Shown here: positions 8,110 to 16,673 of the stretch, piece by piece
Numbering within the stretch: position 1 is the stretch's first letter
How the letters are laid out: every line of letters begins with the position of its first letter
Source: Modicisalibacter xianhensis
Lineage (GTDB): Bacteria; Pseudomonadota; Gammaproteobacteria; Pseudomonadales; Halomonadaceae
Direction: 5' to 3'
Assembly: GCF_900113605.1 (NCBI RefSeq)
Contig: NZ_FOPY01000015.1
Span: forward strand, 62,001-126,000
DNA length: 64,000 nt
Notes under the pieces: model-generated
What the model saw: the letters and a program-made list of their open reading frames with translations, nothing else
The model's database searches: none
What the model was told of the DNA's origin: nothing
Made by a program: the position numbers and the translations under genes

Positions 8110-9752
8110 CCATGGCTGTCGTGCAGGTAGACCCGCCCCTTGCCGGCCGCCTTCGCGGCATATAGCGCGGCATCGGCATGCGTCATCACCTCGCTGGCCG
8201 TCTCCGCCTGATCCGGCCACAATGCGACGCCAATACTGGCCCCGACGCTCACCTGCTGGCCATCGGCCAAGGTAACGGGGGTGGAGACGGCCTGAATGAT
8301 ACGTTGGCCCACCGCTTGAACCAGCCAGCGTGCTTTATCGCTTTCCACCTCGACGATGAGCACAAACTCGTCGCCTCCGAGACGAATGGCGATGTCCTCT
8401 CCCCGCAGACAAACACGCAGGCGTCTGGCCACCTCGATCAGCAGCCGGTCACCGGCGTGATGGCCATACGTATCGTTGACGCCCTTGAAGCCATCCAGAT
8501 CCAGGTAGAGGAACGCCACGCTGCGTTGTGACTGGCGGGCACTGACCAGACGCTGCTCCAATTGCGCGCCCAGGTAGGTGCGGTTGGGCAACCCCGTCAG
8601 TGGGTCGGCACTGGCCATATCCTGAAGTTCGTCGATGGCCTGTCGCTGATTGAGAATCTGGCTCACCATGCTGCGCAACGAGCGCGATAGCCGCGACAGC
8701 TCCGGAGAGCTGAGTTCCAGCGGTATCGTGCTGGCACCGGCCCCCTGCCTGACCTTGTCGGCCGCCCGGGAAAGCCTGGCCAACGGGGCCGAAAGCCGCG
8801 AATGCATCCCCCATCCGATCAAGGCCACGCACAGGGCGATGATCAGCCCGCCGATCAAGAGCTTCGTCTGCAGCCGGGTCACCGTTGCAAAGGCTGCCTC
8901 CACAGGGCGTCGCGCCAATACCGTCCAGCCCAGGCCGGGAAAGGCTCCCTCGCCGTCGCTCACGGCCCGCCCTGTCAGGTACTGCCTGCCATCCGGCCAG
9001 GTTTCGGTGGTCCAGGAAGGGCCGCTGTAGGCCGTCTCGTTCAACGACGCCAAAGAACCCAGCTGCGTTCCCAACAAGCCCCTCGGCCCGAGCACGACCG
9101 TGCCCTCGCTCGAGACGACGATGACGTCGATATCTTGCGCCTGTTCCCGAGGCGATAGCATCGATGCCTTGAGACGCTCGGCCCATTCCCAACTCAGATG
9201 AACGGCCAGCACGCCCATGAACCGTCCATCCTCGTCATATAGCGGCGCAGCGACATCGACGAACTTGACGTCTTCCCCTCCCGGGCTCGGCAGTAACTGC
9301 GCCAGCATTACCGCCTCGTGCACGTCCCCGACCCACAGCGCTTGCCGGCCATTAGTGAATACGGGCCGGTGGGCGATGCTCTTGCCCTCAAGCAGCCCAT
9401 CGGTGGCCGCTACCACCTCACCCTCGGAATTGGTGACACCGATCCACGACGCCACGTCATAGCTGGCCTGCAATTGCCCGATGAGCTCGCGCATGCGGGA
9501 CGGCTCCATTTGCGCCGTCAATGCATGAACGCCTTGGAGCAGTTGGACTTCCTTGACCCTGGCCGCCATGCTGCGGTCCAGCTTGTCCGCCATCTGGTAG
9601 CCGGTTTCGGCCAGTGAGGTGCCGATCATGTCATGTGCATAATTCTCGACCTCATGGGAGACCGCCCAGCCAAGCACGGCAATGGCAGCCAAGACCAGGC
9701 TTGCACTGGCCAGGGCCAGTCTGTTGCCCAAGGAAAGACGACGAAACAGCAT
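8088..9752 (-). CDS. Membrane diguanylate cyclase with periplasmic Cache-type sensor
   Basis: Makes cyclic di-GMP from two GTP. An N-terminal membrane helix is followed by a periplasmic dCache-like sensor of about 260 residues, a second membrane helix (LLIGGLIIALCVALIGW), a HAMP segment and a C-terminal GGDEF domain. The active-site motif LGGDEF is intact, and an RxxD product-inhibition site (RGED) lies five residues before it. The start used (MLFRRLSLG, 9752) has AGGG just upstream; an in-frame ATG at 9797 would add 15 residues but lacks a ribosome site. There is no EAL domain. Confidence 0.92.
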   Translation of the reverse strand: MLFRRLSLGNRLALASASLVLAAIAVLGWAVSHEVENYAHDMIGTSLAETGYQMADKLDRSMAARVKEVQLLQGVHALTAQMEPSRMRELIGQLQASYDVASWIGVTNSEGEVVAATDGLLEGKSIAHRPVFTNGRQALWVGDVHEAVMLAQLLPSPGGEDVKFVDVAAPLYDEDGRFMGVLAVHLSWEWAERLKASMLSPREQAQDIDVIVVSSEGTVVLGPRGLLGTQLGSLASLNETAYSGPSWTTETWPDGRQYLTGRAVSDGEGAFPGLGWTVLARRPVEAAFATVTRLQTKLLIGGLIIALCVALIGWGMHSRLSAPLARLSRAADKVRQGAGASTIPLELSSPELSRLSRSLRSMVSQILNQRQAIDELQDMASADPLTGLPNRTYLGAQLEQRLVSARQSQRSVAFLYLDLDGFKGVNDTYGHHAGDRLLIEVARRLRVCLRGEDIAIRLGGDEFVLIVEVESDKARWLVQAVGQRIIQAVSTPVTLADGQQVSVGASIGVALWPDQAETASEVMTHADAALYAAKAAGKGRVYLHDSHGLAQALT

Positions 9753-9989
9753 GAGCCCTACCAGCGGAAAGAATGAGAGGGGGTTAACAGCAGACACATT
9801 CTAACGAGAAAGAAACACGATCCACCAAGCGAAATAACCTAGATTAATCGGCTTGCATTTTCCTTGGGCCATTCGCAACTCATGGCTAGCCCCCAGCCAT
9901 TCGCCCATCGCTTCGCAACACAATTCCATCCTTTTCCAATTCCCCACTGGGCTTCTACGCTAAGACCATCAAGGAAAGGAGGAAACGCT

Positions 9990-10193
9990 ATGGCAGACAT
10001 GGGAACCTGCTCCTGCACGGGCTGCGAATACACCGTAACCGACGAGCAGGCTTCGATTTCCGAAGGTGAGGTTTACTGCTGTACCGCCTGCGCGGCCGGT
10101 CACCCGGAAGGCATGGATTGCGTTCATGAAGGTTGTGCCTGCACCGAGCTGAACCGGCCGGCAGCGGGCGACCTGCCCCACGAGCAATTCTGA
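9990..10193 (+). CDS. Bacterial metallothionein (SmtA/BmtA type)
   Basis: A 67-residue cytoplasmic metal-sequestering protein. Nine Cys (7, 9, 12, 30, 31, 34, 44, 49, 51) occur in the arrangement CxCxxC ... CCxxC ... C ... CxC, with His38 and His46 as extra ligands, which is the bacterial metallothionein pattern that binds Zn or Cd. The ATG at 9990 follows an excellent ribosome site (AAAGGAGGAAACGCT); a longer in-frame start upstream is not needed. A 58-residue gene follows at 10228. No metal-responsive operator was recognised in front of it. Confidence 0.9.
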   Translation: MADMGTCSCTGCEYTVTDEQASISEGEVYCCTACAAGHPEGMDCVHEGCACTELNRPAAGDLPHEQF

Positions 10194-10227
10194 ACGTTTC
10201 GACACTTAGCGACAGCAAGGAGGCATC

Positions 10228-10404
10228 ATGTCCAGACAAGCCCGTATCGAACCCGTTTTTGCAGCCAAGGACCTCAACGACAAGATTACTGGTTGGGTAG
10301 TGATTGACGAGTCACAGCCGGAAAACGAGAACGTCGTGTCCGAACATGAATCCCAGGCGGAAGCGATCCGTGCCGCGGAAGAGTTCGAGCAACGCGAGGA
10401 TTGA
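10228..10404 (+). CDS. Small hypothetical protein, 58 residues
   Basis: An acidic soluble protein that begins MSRQARIEPVFAAKDLND and ends in a helical acidic segment (EAIRAAEEFEQRED). The ribosome site GCAAGGAGGCATC is strong. The middle (GWVVIDESQ) followed by an Ala-rich helix resembles the layout of small DUF2188-like proteins, but I cannot assign a family. It lies 34 bases after the metallothionein gene on the same strand and shares its terminator, so the two are probably cotranscribed. Confidence 0.65.
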   Translation: MSRQARIEPVFAAKDLNDKITGWVVIDESQPENENVVSEHESQAEAIRAAEEFEQRED

Positions 10405-10432
10405 AGCCGACATATCGACTGGTTGGCGTGAA

Positions 10433-10458
10433 AAGGCGCGGCCCAACGGCCGCGCCTT
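10433..10458 (+). terminator. Terminator after the metallothionein unit
   Basis: AAGGCGCGGCC (10433-10443) pairs with GGCCGCGCCTT (10448-10458) across a CAAC loop. It lies between convergent genes and can serve either strand; read on minus it is followed by TTTTC. Confidence 0.7.
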
Positions 10459-10496
10459 GAATGTATATGTCCTTCATGACTGGCTGTGGGCAAGAC

Positions 10497-11279
10497 TCAC
10501 GAATTTCCACCACCACTCGTCGAGCCACTGCCGGTAGAGCTTCCACTGCCACCAGACGAGCCGCTACCGGTTGTCCCTCCACTACCGCCGGACGAGTCAC
10601 TCCCACTCCCCATGGAGTCCGAACCGCTACTGCTACCGCCTGAAGTACCGGCGCTACCACTGGACGAGCCACTGCCACTCATGCTGCCGGACTCGCTTCC
10701 ACCGGACGAGCCGCTACCGCCGCTCATCGAGCCCGAGTCACCACTACCCATCGAGCCCGAGTCACTACCACCGGCCTCCGACAATACGGTCTCGCTATCG
10801 ACGGACTGATAATCTTCCTCGTTATAATCCTCGGCTGATTGCTTCAGTTCATCCTCGCTACGACTGGTCTGGAGTACCAACTGGTCTTGCTGCAGGTCCA
10901 TTTCCTGAATCGGCAAGGCGACACTCTTGTCGCCGATCCCCAGGAAGCCCCCGACCGAGATAACGGCATAGACCTGATTGTCCTGGGTGCTCACGGCGAC
11001 ACGCTCGATCTCTCCCAGCTCCTGGCCGTCCTGATTGACGACCTGCATGCCCTCGAGATCCCCCGCCGTCATGGACATGAGGCTACCCTGCTGACCTTGC
11101 TGTTGAGTACCACTCTGCTCCTGCTGACTCATCGACTCCTGTTGCTGGGCCTGCTGTCCTTCCGCCTGTCCCATCTGGCCCTGATCCGGCTCCGTCTGGC
11201 CGCTCTCCTGGGCCAGGATACCTGTCGACAGGCTGCCGCACAGTGCGCCAATGGCAATGGCTAAAGCTGTCCTTTTCAT
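10497..11279 (-). CDS. Secreted PRC-barrel protein with Ser/Gly-rich tail
   Basis: A 260-residue exported protein in three parts: a signal peptide (1-23, ending GILAQ), a Gln-rich linker (about 25-65), one PRC-barrel domain (about 66-150, including LEGMQVVNQDGQELGEIERV and FLGIGDKSVALP), and a C-terminal tail of roughly 88 residues made almost only of Ser and Gly. PRC-barrel domains bind partners or small ligands; the tail may be a flexible spacer or surface extension. The start (MKRTALA) is chosen for its signal peptide and the ribosome site GAAGGAGC. The function is unknown. Confidence 0.75.
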   Translation of the reverse strand: MKRTALAIAIGALCGSLSTGILAQESGQTEPDQGQMGQAEGQQAQQQESMSQQEQSGTQQQGQQGSLMSMTAGDLEGMQVVNQDGQELGEIERVAVSTQDNQVYAVISVGGFLGIGDKSVALPIQEMDLQQDQLVLQTSRSEDELKQSAEDYNEEDYQSVDSETVLSEAGGSDSGSMGSGDSGSMSGGSGSSGGSESGSMSGSGSSSGSAGTSGGSSSGSDSMGSGSDSSGGSGGTTGSGSSGGSGSSTGSGSTSGGGNS

Positions 11280-11357
11280 GACGTGCTCCTTCGTGCAGAA
11301 ATACAGGTCATCCTGCTTGTAACAAGCTAGACCACGCCTGATGGCCTGCACAGCCAA

Positions 11358-11567
11358 AAAAGATACGCCAACTTACTGAAACATTGAAATAATATACTTA
11401 AATACAAAAAAACAACCTATAGAGACAAGCCAGCAACGAATAATCTTTTCCCGTTGTTCCACCACGGCATGACTCGCAAAATAAATCGTTGTCGGTAGCT
11501 ACCGGACTATTCCCGTTTCACCCTACACTGCGCGAAGGGCACTCCTTCCACATCAGAGTTCATCGCC
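11358..11567. other. AT-rich intergenic region
   Basis: About 210 bases, clearly more AT-rich than the surroundings (for example around 11380-11420). It should hold the promoter of the minus-strand PRC-barrel gene. I see no gene or clear operator in it. Confidence 0.5.
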
Positions 11568-11753
11568 ATGCTCAAGGGCATTGTGTTCTGCTTTGTCTTC
11601 CTTGCTGCACAACTACTCCTGCTCGCTCATATCGACCATCGCCTCAACCGCTCACGCAGCGAGATTACCTATCAGAACCATAACTTGCCGGTGCAGAATC
11701 GGCAGCGCTTGCCCAGCGATAAGACGTCTCCTGATGAGACAGTATCCGGCTGA
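11568..11753 (+). CDS. Possible small membrane-anchored protein, 61 residues
   Basis: Starts MLKGIVFCFVFLAAQLLLLA, one hydrophobic helix of about 18 residues, followed by a polar tail of 40 residues. It resembles a short inner-membrane-anchored peptide, but the upstream region has no convincing ribosome site, so it is a weak call. It stands alone between two minus-strand genes. Confidence 0.35.
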   Translation: MLKGIVFCFVFLAAQLLLLAHIDHRLNRSRSEITYQNHNLPVQNRQRLPSDKTSPDETVSG

Positions 11754-11820
11754 GAAACCTGATCTGGTTATCGAGACAGATACTCTGACCGGCTCACGCG
11801 CACATAACGCCTTTGTAACG

Positions 11821-11856
11821 AAAACAGCGCCGCCCGCCTCCAGGCGAACGGCGCTG
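11821..11856 (-). terminator. Terminator of betT
   Basis: CAGCGCCG (11825-11832) pairs with CGGCGCTG (11849-11856), with an inner CGCCT/AGGCG pairing; on the minus strand it is followed by TTTTCG. It lies 20 bases past the betT stop. Confidence 0.75.
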
Positions 11857-11875
11857 ATGCGCGGCTAGTTCCCGC

Positions 11876-13933
11876 TCAGGCGGGTGGCTGCGTGGTGCTG
11901 TCGGGCATGTTGACATTGCCCGGCGCCTCGCGGTTGAGATGCAGGTAGTGCATGTGCCGCTCGTACTGGTCGAGGATGTCCTCGATCACCTGCTCCCGGG
12001 TGTAGCCCATCAGGTCGTAGCCTTGGCTCCCCTCCAACAGGTACACCTCCAGACGGTAATAACGCTTTGAGGCCTGCGGCGTATGCATGGCAAAGCCCGG
12101 CGTGGTGAAGCCCTGGCTCCAGACCTGGTAGGTGAAGTTCTGTTCGTCGCCGAAATCGACGTTGAGCGAGAGATAGTCGTCACCGTTCTGGGTGCCCTCA
12201 TGGATCGCCACTTCGACATTCTCCTCACGCAGGGAGTCGTGCACAGCTTCCATGGCCGGCTTGCATACGCTATCCATGAAACGCTGAGCCTCCTTGCGGG
12301 AGGGAAAGCTCATCGCCCGCTTCAGGCGTTGCTGCCAGCTCTGCGTGCCGCGACCGCCACTGGTACGCCCCGAAAGCTGGCCTGCCAGACTCGCCTGCCG
12401 GCTATCTTCCTTGAAGGCTTCTACCTTGAGCGCCTGGTACAGCCCCGCCATCATGAAGAACAGCACGACCGAGAACGGCAAACCGGTAATCACCACCGCG
12501 CTTTGCAGGGTAGTCAGCCCACCAGCGATCAACAGCGCCAGTGTTAGGATACCAATGACGGCAGACCACAGGATACGCATCCAGATCGGCGCATCATGAT
12601 TGACGTCGGTAAGAATGGTGGTGAAGTTCGAGAGCACCAGCGCACCTGAGTCGCCGGAGGTCACGAAGAACACGATGGCCAGGATACTCACGGCGATCGT
12701 GGTGAAGATCGGCCACGGGTACTGCTCAAGGAACAGGTAAATACCGGACGGCGGATTATCCATGACACGCTGGCCGAATTCGGTCGCCCCGTTCATGGCC
12801 ATGTCGATCGCACTGTTCCCCAGCAATGACATCCACAGCATCATGAAAATGATCGGCAATGTCAGGGTGCCGAGCACGAAGGTACGGATCGTGCGCCCGC
12901 GCGAGATACGCGCCAGGAACAGCCCGACGAACGGCCCCCAGGCAATCCACCAGGCCCAGAAGAACAGCGTCCAGCCGTTGAGCCAGGCCGTGGGCGGGTC
13001 GAAGGCGTAGGTGTTGAACGAAAGACTGATGAAGTCGGACAGGTAGTCGCCGATGTTCATGACCAGCGCATTGAGCAGGAAGATGGTCTTGCCGGCGAAC
13101 AACACGAATAGCAGCAGTGCCACCGCCAGCAGGATATTGAACTCGGAGAGCCGGCGAATGCCGCGCTCCACCCCGGTCACCGCAGAGATGGTCGCGAACA
13201 GCACGATACACAGAACCAGCACCGCCTGGGTCCAGACGCTCTCGGGAATGCCGAACATGTAGTCGAGCCCGAAGTTGAGCTGGATGATGCCGATGCCCAG
13301 GCTGGCGGCAATGCCGAAGACCGTGCCGAGTACCGCGGCGGTATCGACGACGTGACCGATGGTACCGTAGATGCGATCACCGAAGACCGGGTAGAGCGAA
13401 CTGCGGATGGTCAGTGGCAGATTATGCCGGTAGCTGAAGAACGCCAGCGACATGCCCACCAGCGTATAGATGCCCCAGCCAGACAGCCCCCAGTGAAGAA
13501 AGGTAATCTTCATGGCATGGCGTGCCGCGGCAATCTCGTCCTCGGGCGCGTTGGGTGCGTTGTAGAACTGGGTCAACGGTTCGGCCAGGGCAAAGAAGAT
13601 CACCCCGATGCCGATCCCCGCCGAAAACAGCATCGCCGCCCACGAGAAGATGTTGAAGTCGGGCCGCGCATGCTCAGGCCCTAGGCGTATCTTGCCGAAG
13701 CGTGACAGCCCCAGCCCGATCACGAAGACCAGGTAGATCACTACGGTAAGAAAGTAGTACCAGCCGAAGGTGTTGGCGATCCAGCCGAGAATGGCATTGA
13801 TGATGCTGTTGGCCTGCTCGGTGGCGACCATGGTCCATAACGAGAAGACCACGATGCCGATGACCGAGCTGTAGAAGACCACCGGGTTCAGACGGTCCCG
13901 CGATAGCGTTTCGCTACTGTCTTGGGGTCTCAT
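11876..13933 (-). CDS. betT: BCCT-family choline/betaine transporter BetT
   Basis: A 12-helix secondary transporter that imports choline or betaine with sodium or protons, used for osmoprotection. At 685 residues it has the long cytoplasmic C-terminal domain (about residues 510-685) typical of osmoregulated BetT, rather than the short tail of other BCCT members. Family signatures include FSAGIGIGVIFFALAEPL and the tryptophan-rich segment WTLFFWAWWIAWGPFVG. The ribosome site AGGGA precedes the ATG. No bet biosynthetic genes lie next to it, so transport of betaine itself or a distant betIBA locus are both possible. Substrate is inferred from family only. Confidence 0.92.
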   Translation of the reverse strand: MRPQDSSETLSRDRLNPVVFYSSVIGIVVFSLWTMVATEQANSIINAILGWIANTFGWYYFLTVVIYLVFVIGLGLSRFGKIRLGPEHARPDFNIFSWAAMLFSAGIGIGVIFFALAEPLTQFYNAPNAPEDEIAAARHAMKITFLHWGLSGWGIYTLVGMSLAFFSYRHNLPLTIRSSLYPVFGDRIYGTIGHVVDTAAVLGTVFGIAASLGIGIIQLNFGLDYMFGIPESVWTQAVLVLCIVLFATISAVTGVERGIRRLSEFNILLAVALLLFVLFAGKTIFLLNALVMNIGDYLSDFISLSFNTYAFDPPTAWLNGWTLFFWAWWIAWGPFVGLFLARISRGRTIRTFVLGTLTLPIIFMMLWMSLLGNSAIDMAMNGATEFGQRVMDNPPSGIYLFLEQYPWPIFTTIAVSILAIVFFVTSGDSGALVLSNFTTILTDVNHDAPIWMRILWSAVIGILTLALLIAGGLTTLQSAVVITGLPFSVVLFFMMAGLYQALKVEAFKEDSRQASLAGQLSGRTSGGRGTQSWQQRLKRAMSFPSRKEAQRFMDSVCKPAMEAVHDSLREENVEVAIHEGTQNGDDYLSLNVDFGDEQNFTYQVWSQGFTTPGFAMHTPQASKRYYRLEVYLLEGSQGYDLMGYTREQVIEDILDQYERHMHYLHLNREAPGNVNMPDSTTQPPA

Positions 13934-14115
13934 GTTGGTGTCCCTGATGGGTCGGAGGATGGAGGTAGGAAAATTTCATGACGCGCTTGCGCTGCGTCTC
14001 GATAGCTTAGAGCATGAGCCAGCGTTGACTCGCTCGGGTGGCGCAGCCTACCAGACGACACGGAATCTTCTACACTTGCCAGCGTTCCTACCTTTTTGAT
14101 ATCCAGGAGCCGTCG

Positions 14116-14790
14116 ATGCCTTCCCTGCGCCCCCTGCTGGCCGTTGTCACCCTCACGTTGTTCGCGACGGCCGCTCAGGGCCAGCCTCGAGCCACCCCGC
14201 AAGAGGAATGGCAGGCCTATAGCGAGGCCCTGAACCGGGGCGCAACCCAAGGCGAGATATGGCGCTACGGCTGGAGCAGCGTGTATGCCGTGAGTCTGGG
14301 CCTCAATGCCTACCAGGCCAGCGAAGCGGATGACAGCGACGAGCGCTTCGACGCCCGGGTGGGAACCGTGAAATCGGCGTTGGCGTTGGGGGGTACCCTG
14401 TTCGATGTCCAGCCGCACGTGCCGGCACAGCGTGAACTGGCTGACCTGCGCAGGACCGATGACACGAACGAAGCCCGAGAACTCATGCAACGCGTCGCCG
14501 CTGAAGAGCGCGAACGACGTGCCTGGCGAGCCAGGCTGGACTCGCTGATCGTCAACACCCTGGGTGGGCTGGCGATCGGCCTGGGTGATGACCGCCCCGG
14601 CGATGGTGCGCTCAGCTTCGCCACCGGCATGCTGGTCAGCGAACTGCAGATCCGTACCCAGCCGACCCAGGCAGGCAGCGTCATCAACCGCTTCCAACCA
14701 GCCCGCCTGACGTTGGGCGACGTGAATCTCGATTACCAGTACGCCTGGATCATGACACCCAGTCAGGTGGGCATCGACATTCGTTATTGA
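14116..14790 (+). CDS. Exported hypothetical protein, 224 residues
   Basis: Begins with a clear signal peptide (MPSLRPLLAVVTLTLFATAA, cleavage near QGQP). The mature part is mixed charged with the repeated theme of short helices and glycine-rich stretches (VNTLGGLAIGLGDDRPGDGALSFATGML), which could lie against a membrane. I do not recognise the family. The start is the ATG at 14116 with ribosome site CAGGAG, rather than an upstream in-frame ATG. It is divergent from betT with about 180 bases between them, and precedes the zinc operon without an evident terminator. Confidence 0.75.
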   Translation: MPSLRPLLAVVTLTLFATAAQGQPRATPQEEWQAYSEALNRGATQGEIWRYGWSSVYAVSLGLNAYQASEADDSDERFDARVGTVKSALALGGTLFDVQPHVPAQRELADLRRTDDTNEARELMQRVAAEERERRAWRARLDSLIVNTLGGLAIGLGDDRPGDGALSFATGMLVSELQIRTQPTQAGSVINRFQPARLTLGDVNLDYQYAWIMTPSQVGIDIRY

Positions 14791-14844
14791 GCATTGCCAG
14801 GAAGTCAGCGAACCTTGCCAGGCCTCTCTAGCCGACGCCATTTT

Positions 14845-14857
14845 GTTATGTTATAAC
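14845..14857 (+). promoter_or_regulatory. Zur box of the znu operon
   Basis: GTTATGTTATAAC matches the core of the gammaproteobacterial Zur operator (GTTATAWTATAAC) with one central difference. It lies 27 bases upstream of the first gene of the zinc operon, over the expected promoter, so zinc-loaded Zur should repress it. Confidence 0.8.
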
Positions 14858-14883
14858 CTCCGCCTCGTTTTGGAGAGTCCACC

Positions 14884-15030
14884 ATGGCGCATCGTCACCA
14901 TCACCGGCCCGATGGGCCGTGCCATTTTTCATTGATGTCATTGTCGACTTACCGTCGTCTACTGATGGCCGCGGCACCGCTGGCCCTGCTGTGGCTGGCG
15001 GTGGCTTGGGCCATGGGAGCCTGGCGCTGA
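14884..15030 (+). CDS. Small His-rich membrane peptide leading the znu operon (48 residues)
   Basis: An ORF starting MAHRHHHRPDG at 14884 with ribosome site GGAG six bases upstream. The first 14 residues hold five His and one Cys, and residues 28-45 form a hydrophobic helix (MAAAPLALLWLAVAWAM), so it looks like a single-pass inner-membrane peptide with a metal-binding N-terminus. Its TGA stop overlaps the znuC ATG (TGATG), indicating translational coupling. It lies directly behind the Zur box. Function is unknown; a leader peptide, zinc-handling accessory subunit or regulator of ZnuB are all possible. Confidence 0.6.
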   Translation: MAHRHHHRPDGPCHFSLMSLSTYRRLLMAAAPLALLWLAVAWAMGAWR

Positions 15031-15767
15031 TGTCACGCTTGCATCTTGATGGCCTGGCCTTGGCGCAGGGAGCGCGAACGGTGCTCGAAGGGCTGTCGGG
15101 CAGCTTTCCTGACGGCGCGATCACTGCATTGATCGGCGCCAACGGCGCCGGCAAGAGCACCCTGATCCAGGGCATCATGGGAATTCTGCCGCCGTTGGCT
15201 GGCCGCATCGACTGCGACGTACCCAAGGAGCGCCGCGCCTGGCTGCCCCAGCAACTGGCCCTGGACCTGAGTTTTCCGATGAGTGTCGAGGAACTGGTGA
15301 TGACCGGTAGCTGGCCGACTCGCGGCGCGCTCAGGGGCTACCGTCCCGCACAGTATCGACAGGCGCGTAGCGTGATGCAGCGCCTGGGCATCACCCACCT
15401 GGCCCATCGTCCGCTTGGCGAGCTGTCCGGCGGCCAGCGCCAGCGCGCCCTGCTCGGCCGCACCCTGATGCAGGAAGCCGAATTGCTGTTGCTCGACGAA
15501 CCGTTCGCCAACGTCGACAGCGACACCGTCAACGTGCTCATCCAGGTGCTGCGCGACATGGCCGACCAGGGCACTACCATCATCGTGGTACTTCACGATC
15601 TGGAGCACTTGGCGCGCCTGGCCGATTGCGTGCTGATGCTCGCCGGCGGGCATGCCCAGTGGACGACGCCTCACGCCGTGCTCGAACGCCATGGTGTCAC
15701 GGACCTGGCGAGCCAGGCGCCCTTCGTTTCCCTGACCTTTCCGGATTCCTCGTCATGCTCGACCTGA
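15030..15767 (+). CDS. znuC: Zinc ABC transporter ATP-binding protein ZnuC
   Basis: The ATPase of the high-affinity zinc importer. In 245 residues: Walker A GANGAGKST, signature LSGGQRQRALLGR, Walker B LLLLDEPFANVD and the switch His in VVLHD. The start MSRLHLDGLAL at 15030 overlaps the stop of the upstream small gene; a longer in-frame start at 14919 lies inside that gene and is rejected. The 3' end overlaps znuB by 13 bases, so the three membrane-complex genes are tightly coupled. Confidence 0.95.
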   Translation: MSRLHLDGLALAQGARTVLEGLSGSFPDGAITALIGANGAGKSTLIQGIMGILPPLAGRIDCDVPKERRAWLPQQLALDLSFPMSVEELVMTGSWPTRGALRGYRPAQYRQARSVMQRLGITHLAHRPLGELSGGQRQRALLGRTLMQEAELLLLDEPFANVDSDTVNVLIQVLRDMADQGTTIIVVLHDLEHLARLADCVLMLAGGHAQWTTPHAVLERHGVTDLASQAPFVSLTFPDSSSCST

Positions 15768-16645
15768 TCGCCCCCTTGGCCGACTACGGTTTCATGCGCC
15801 GGGCGCTGATTGCCGGCCTGGCCCTGTCGCTGGCCGCCCCGCCGCTGGGCGTGTTCCTGATGCTGCGCGGCATGAGCCTGATCGGCGATGCCATGGCACA
15901 TGCCATATTGCCCGGCGTGGCGTTGGGCTTTCTGATGGCGGGTTTCTCACTGCCGGCGATGAGCCTGGGCGGCATTCTCTCGGGGCTGGTAGTCGCCGGC
16001 CTGGCCGGCGGCGTGTCGCAGATGACCGGCCATCGCGAGGACTCGGCGATGGCCAGCTTCTATCTGATCTCGCTGGCCGCTGGGGTGATGCTCGTGTCGT
16101 TGGGCGGCAGCAGCGTGGACCTGACCCATGTGCTGTTCGGCTCGATCCTCGCTGTGGATACCACCGCCCTGCTGCTGATCGCCGCAGTGAGCACCGTCAC
16201 CGTGCTGCTGCTCGCCACGATGTTCCGCGCCCTGGTCATGGAGTGCCTCGATCCGCTGTTCCTGCGTGGCCAGGGGGTGCGCCCCGGCCTAATCCAGGGC
16301 ATGTTCCTGGGCCTGGTGGTGATCAATCTGACTGCCGGCTTCCAGACCCTGGGCACATTGATGGCCGTAGGTCTGATGATGCTGCCTGCCACCGCCGCGC
16401 GCTTCTGGTCCAAACGCCTGGAAGGCCTGATGGGGCTGGCCATTGCCATCGCCATGCTCGCCAGTACCGGCGGACTGCTGATTTCCTACCACCTCGATAT
16501 GCCGTCGGGGCCAAGCATCATTCTGCTGGCCGGCATCGTCTATCTGCTGTCAGCGCTGTTCGGCCGCTACAACAGCCTGTTCGCGCGCCTGCGGCGACGT
16601 GCCGCTCCGCTGGATGCGCCGCGCAACGGCACCTCATCGGCGTGA
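15755..16645 (+). CDS. znuB: Zinc ABC transporter permease ZnuB
   Basis: The 296-residue inner-membrane permease of the ABC-3 family, with about eight hydrophobic segments. The family motif around the second segment (RGMSLIGDAMAHAILPGVALGF) is clear. It starts inside the end of znuC and is followed by znuA 28 bases downstream. It moves Zn(II) delivered by ZnuA into the cytoplasm. Confidence 0.94.
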   Translation: MLDLIAPLADYGFMRRALIAGLALSLAAPPLGVFLMLRGMSLIGDAMAHAILPGVALGFLMAGFSLPAMSLGGILSGLVVAGLAGGVSQMTGHREDSAMASFYLISLAAGVMLVSLGGSSVDLTHVLFGSILAVDTTALLLIAAVSTVTVLLLATMFRALVMECLDPLFLRGQGVRPGLIQGMFLGLVVINLTAGFQTLGTLMAVGLMMLPATAARFWSKRLEGLMGLAIAIAMLASTGGLLISYHLDMPSGPSIILLAGIVYLLSALFGRYNSLFARLRRRAAPLDAPRNGTSSA

Positions 16646-16673
16646 CCTGCCCCCTCACGAAAGGAAACCACTC

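Noticed and set aside
14846-15226. 126-codon minus-strand frame across the znuC start
   Set aside because: Antisense to the Zur-box region, small peptide and znuC; no supporting start.
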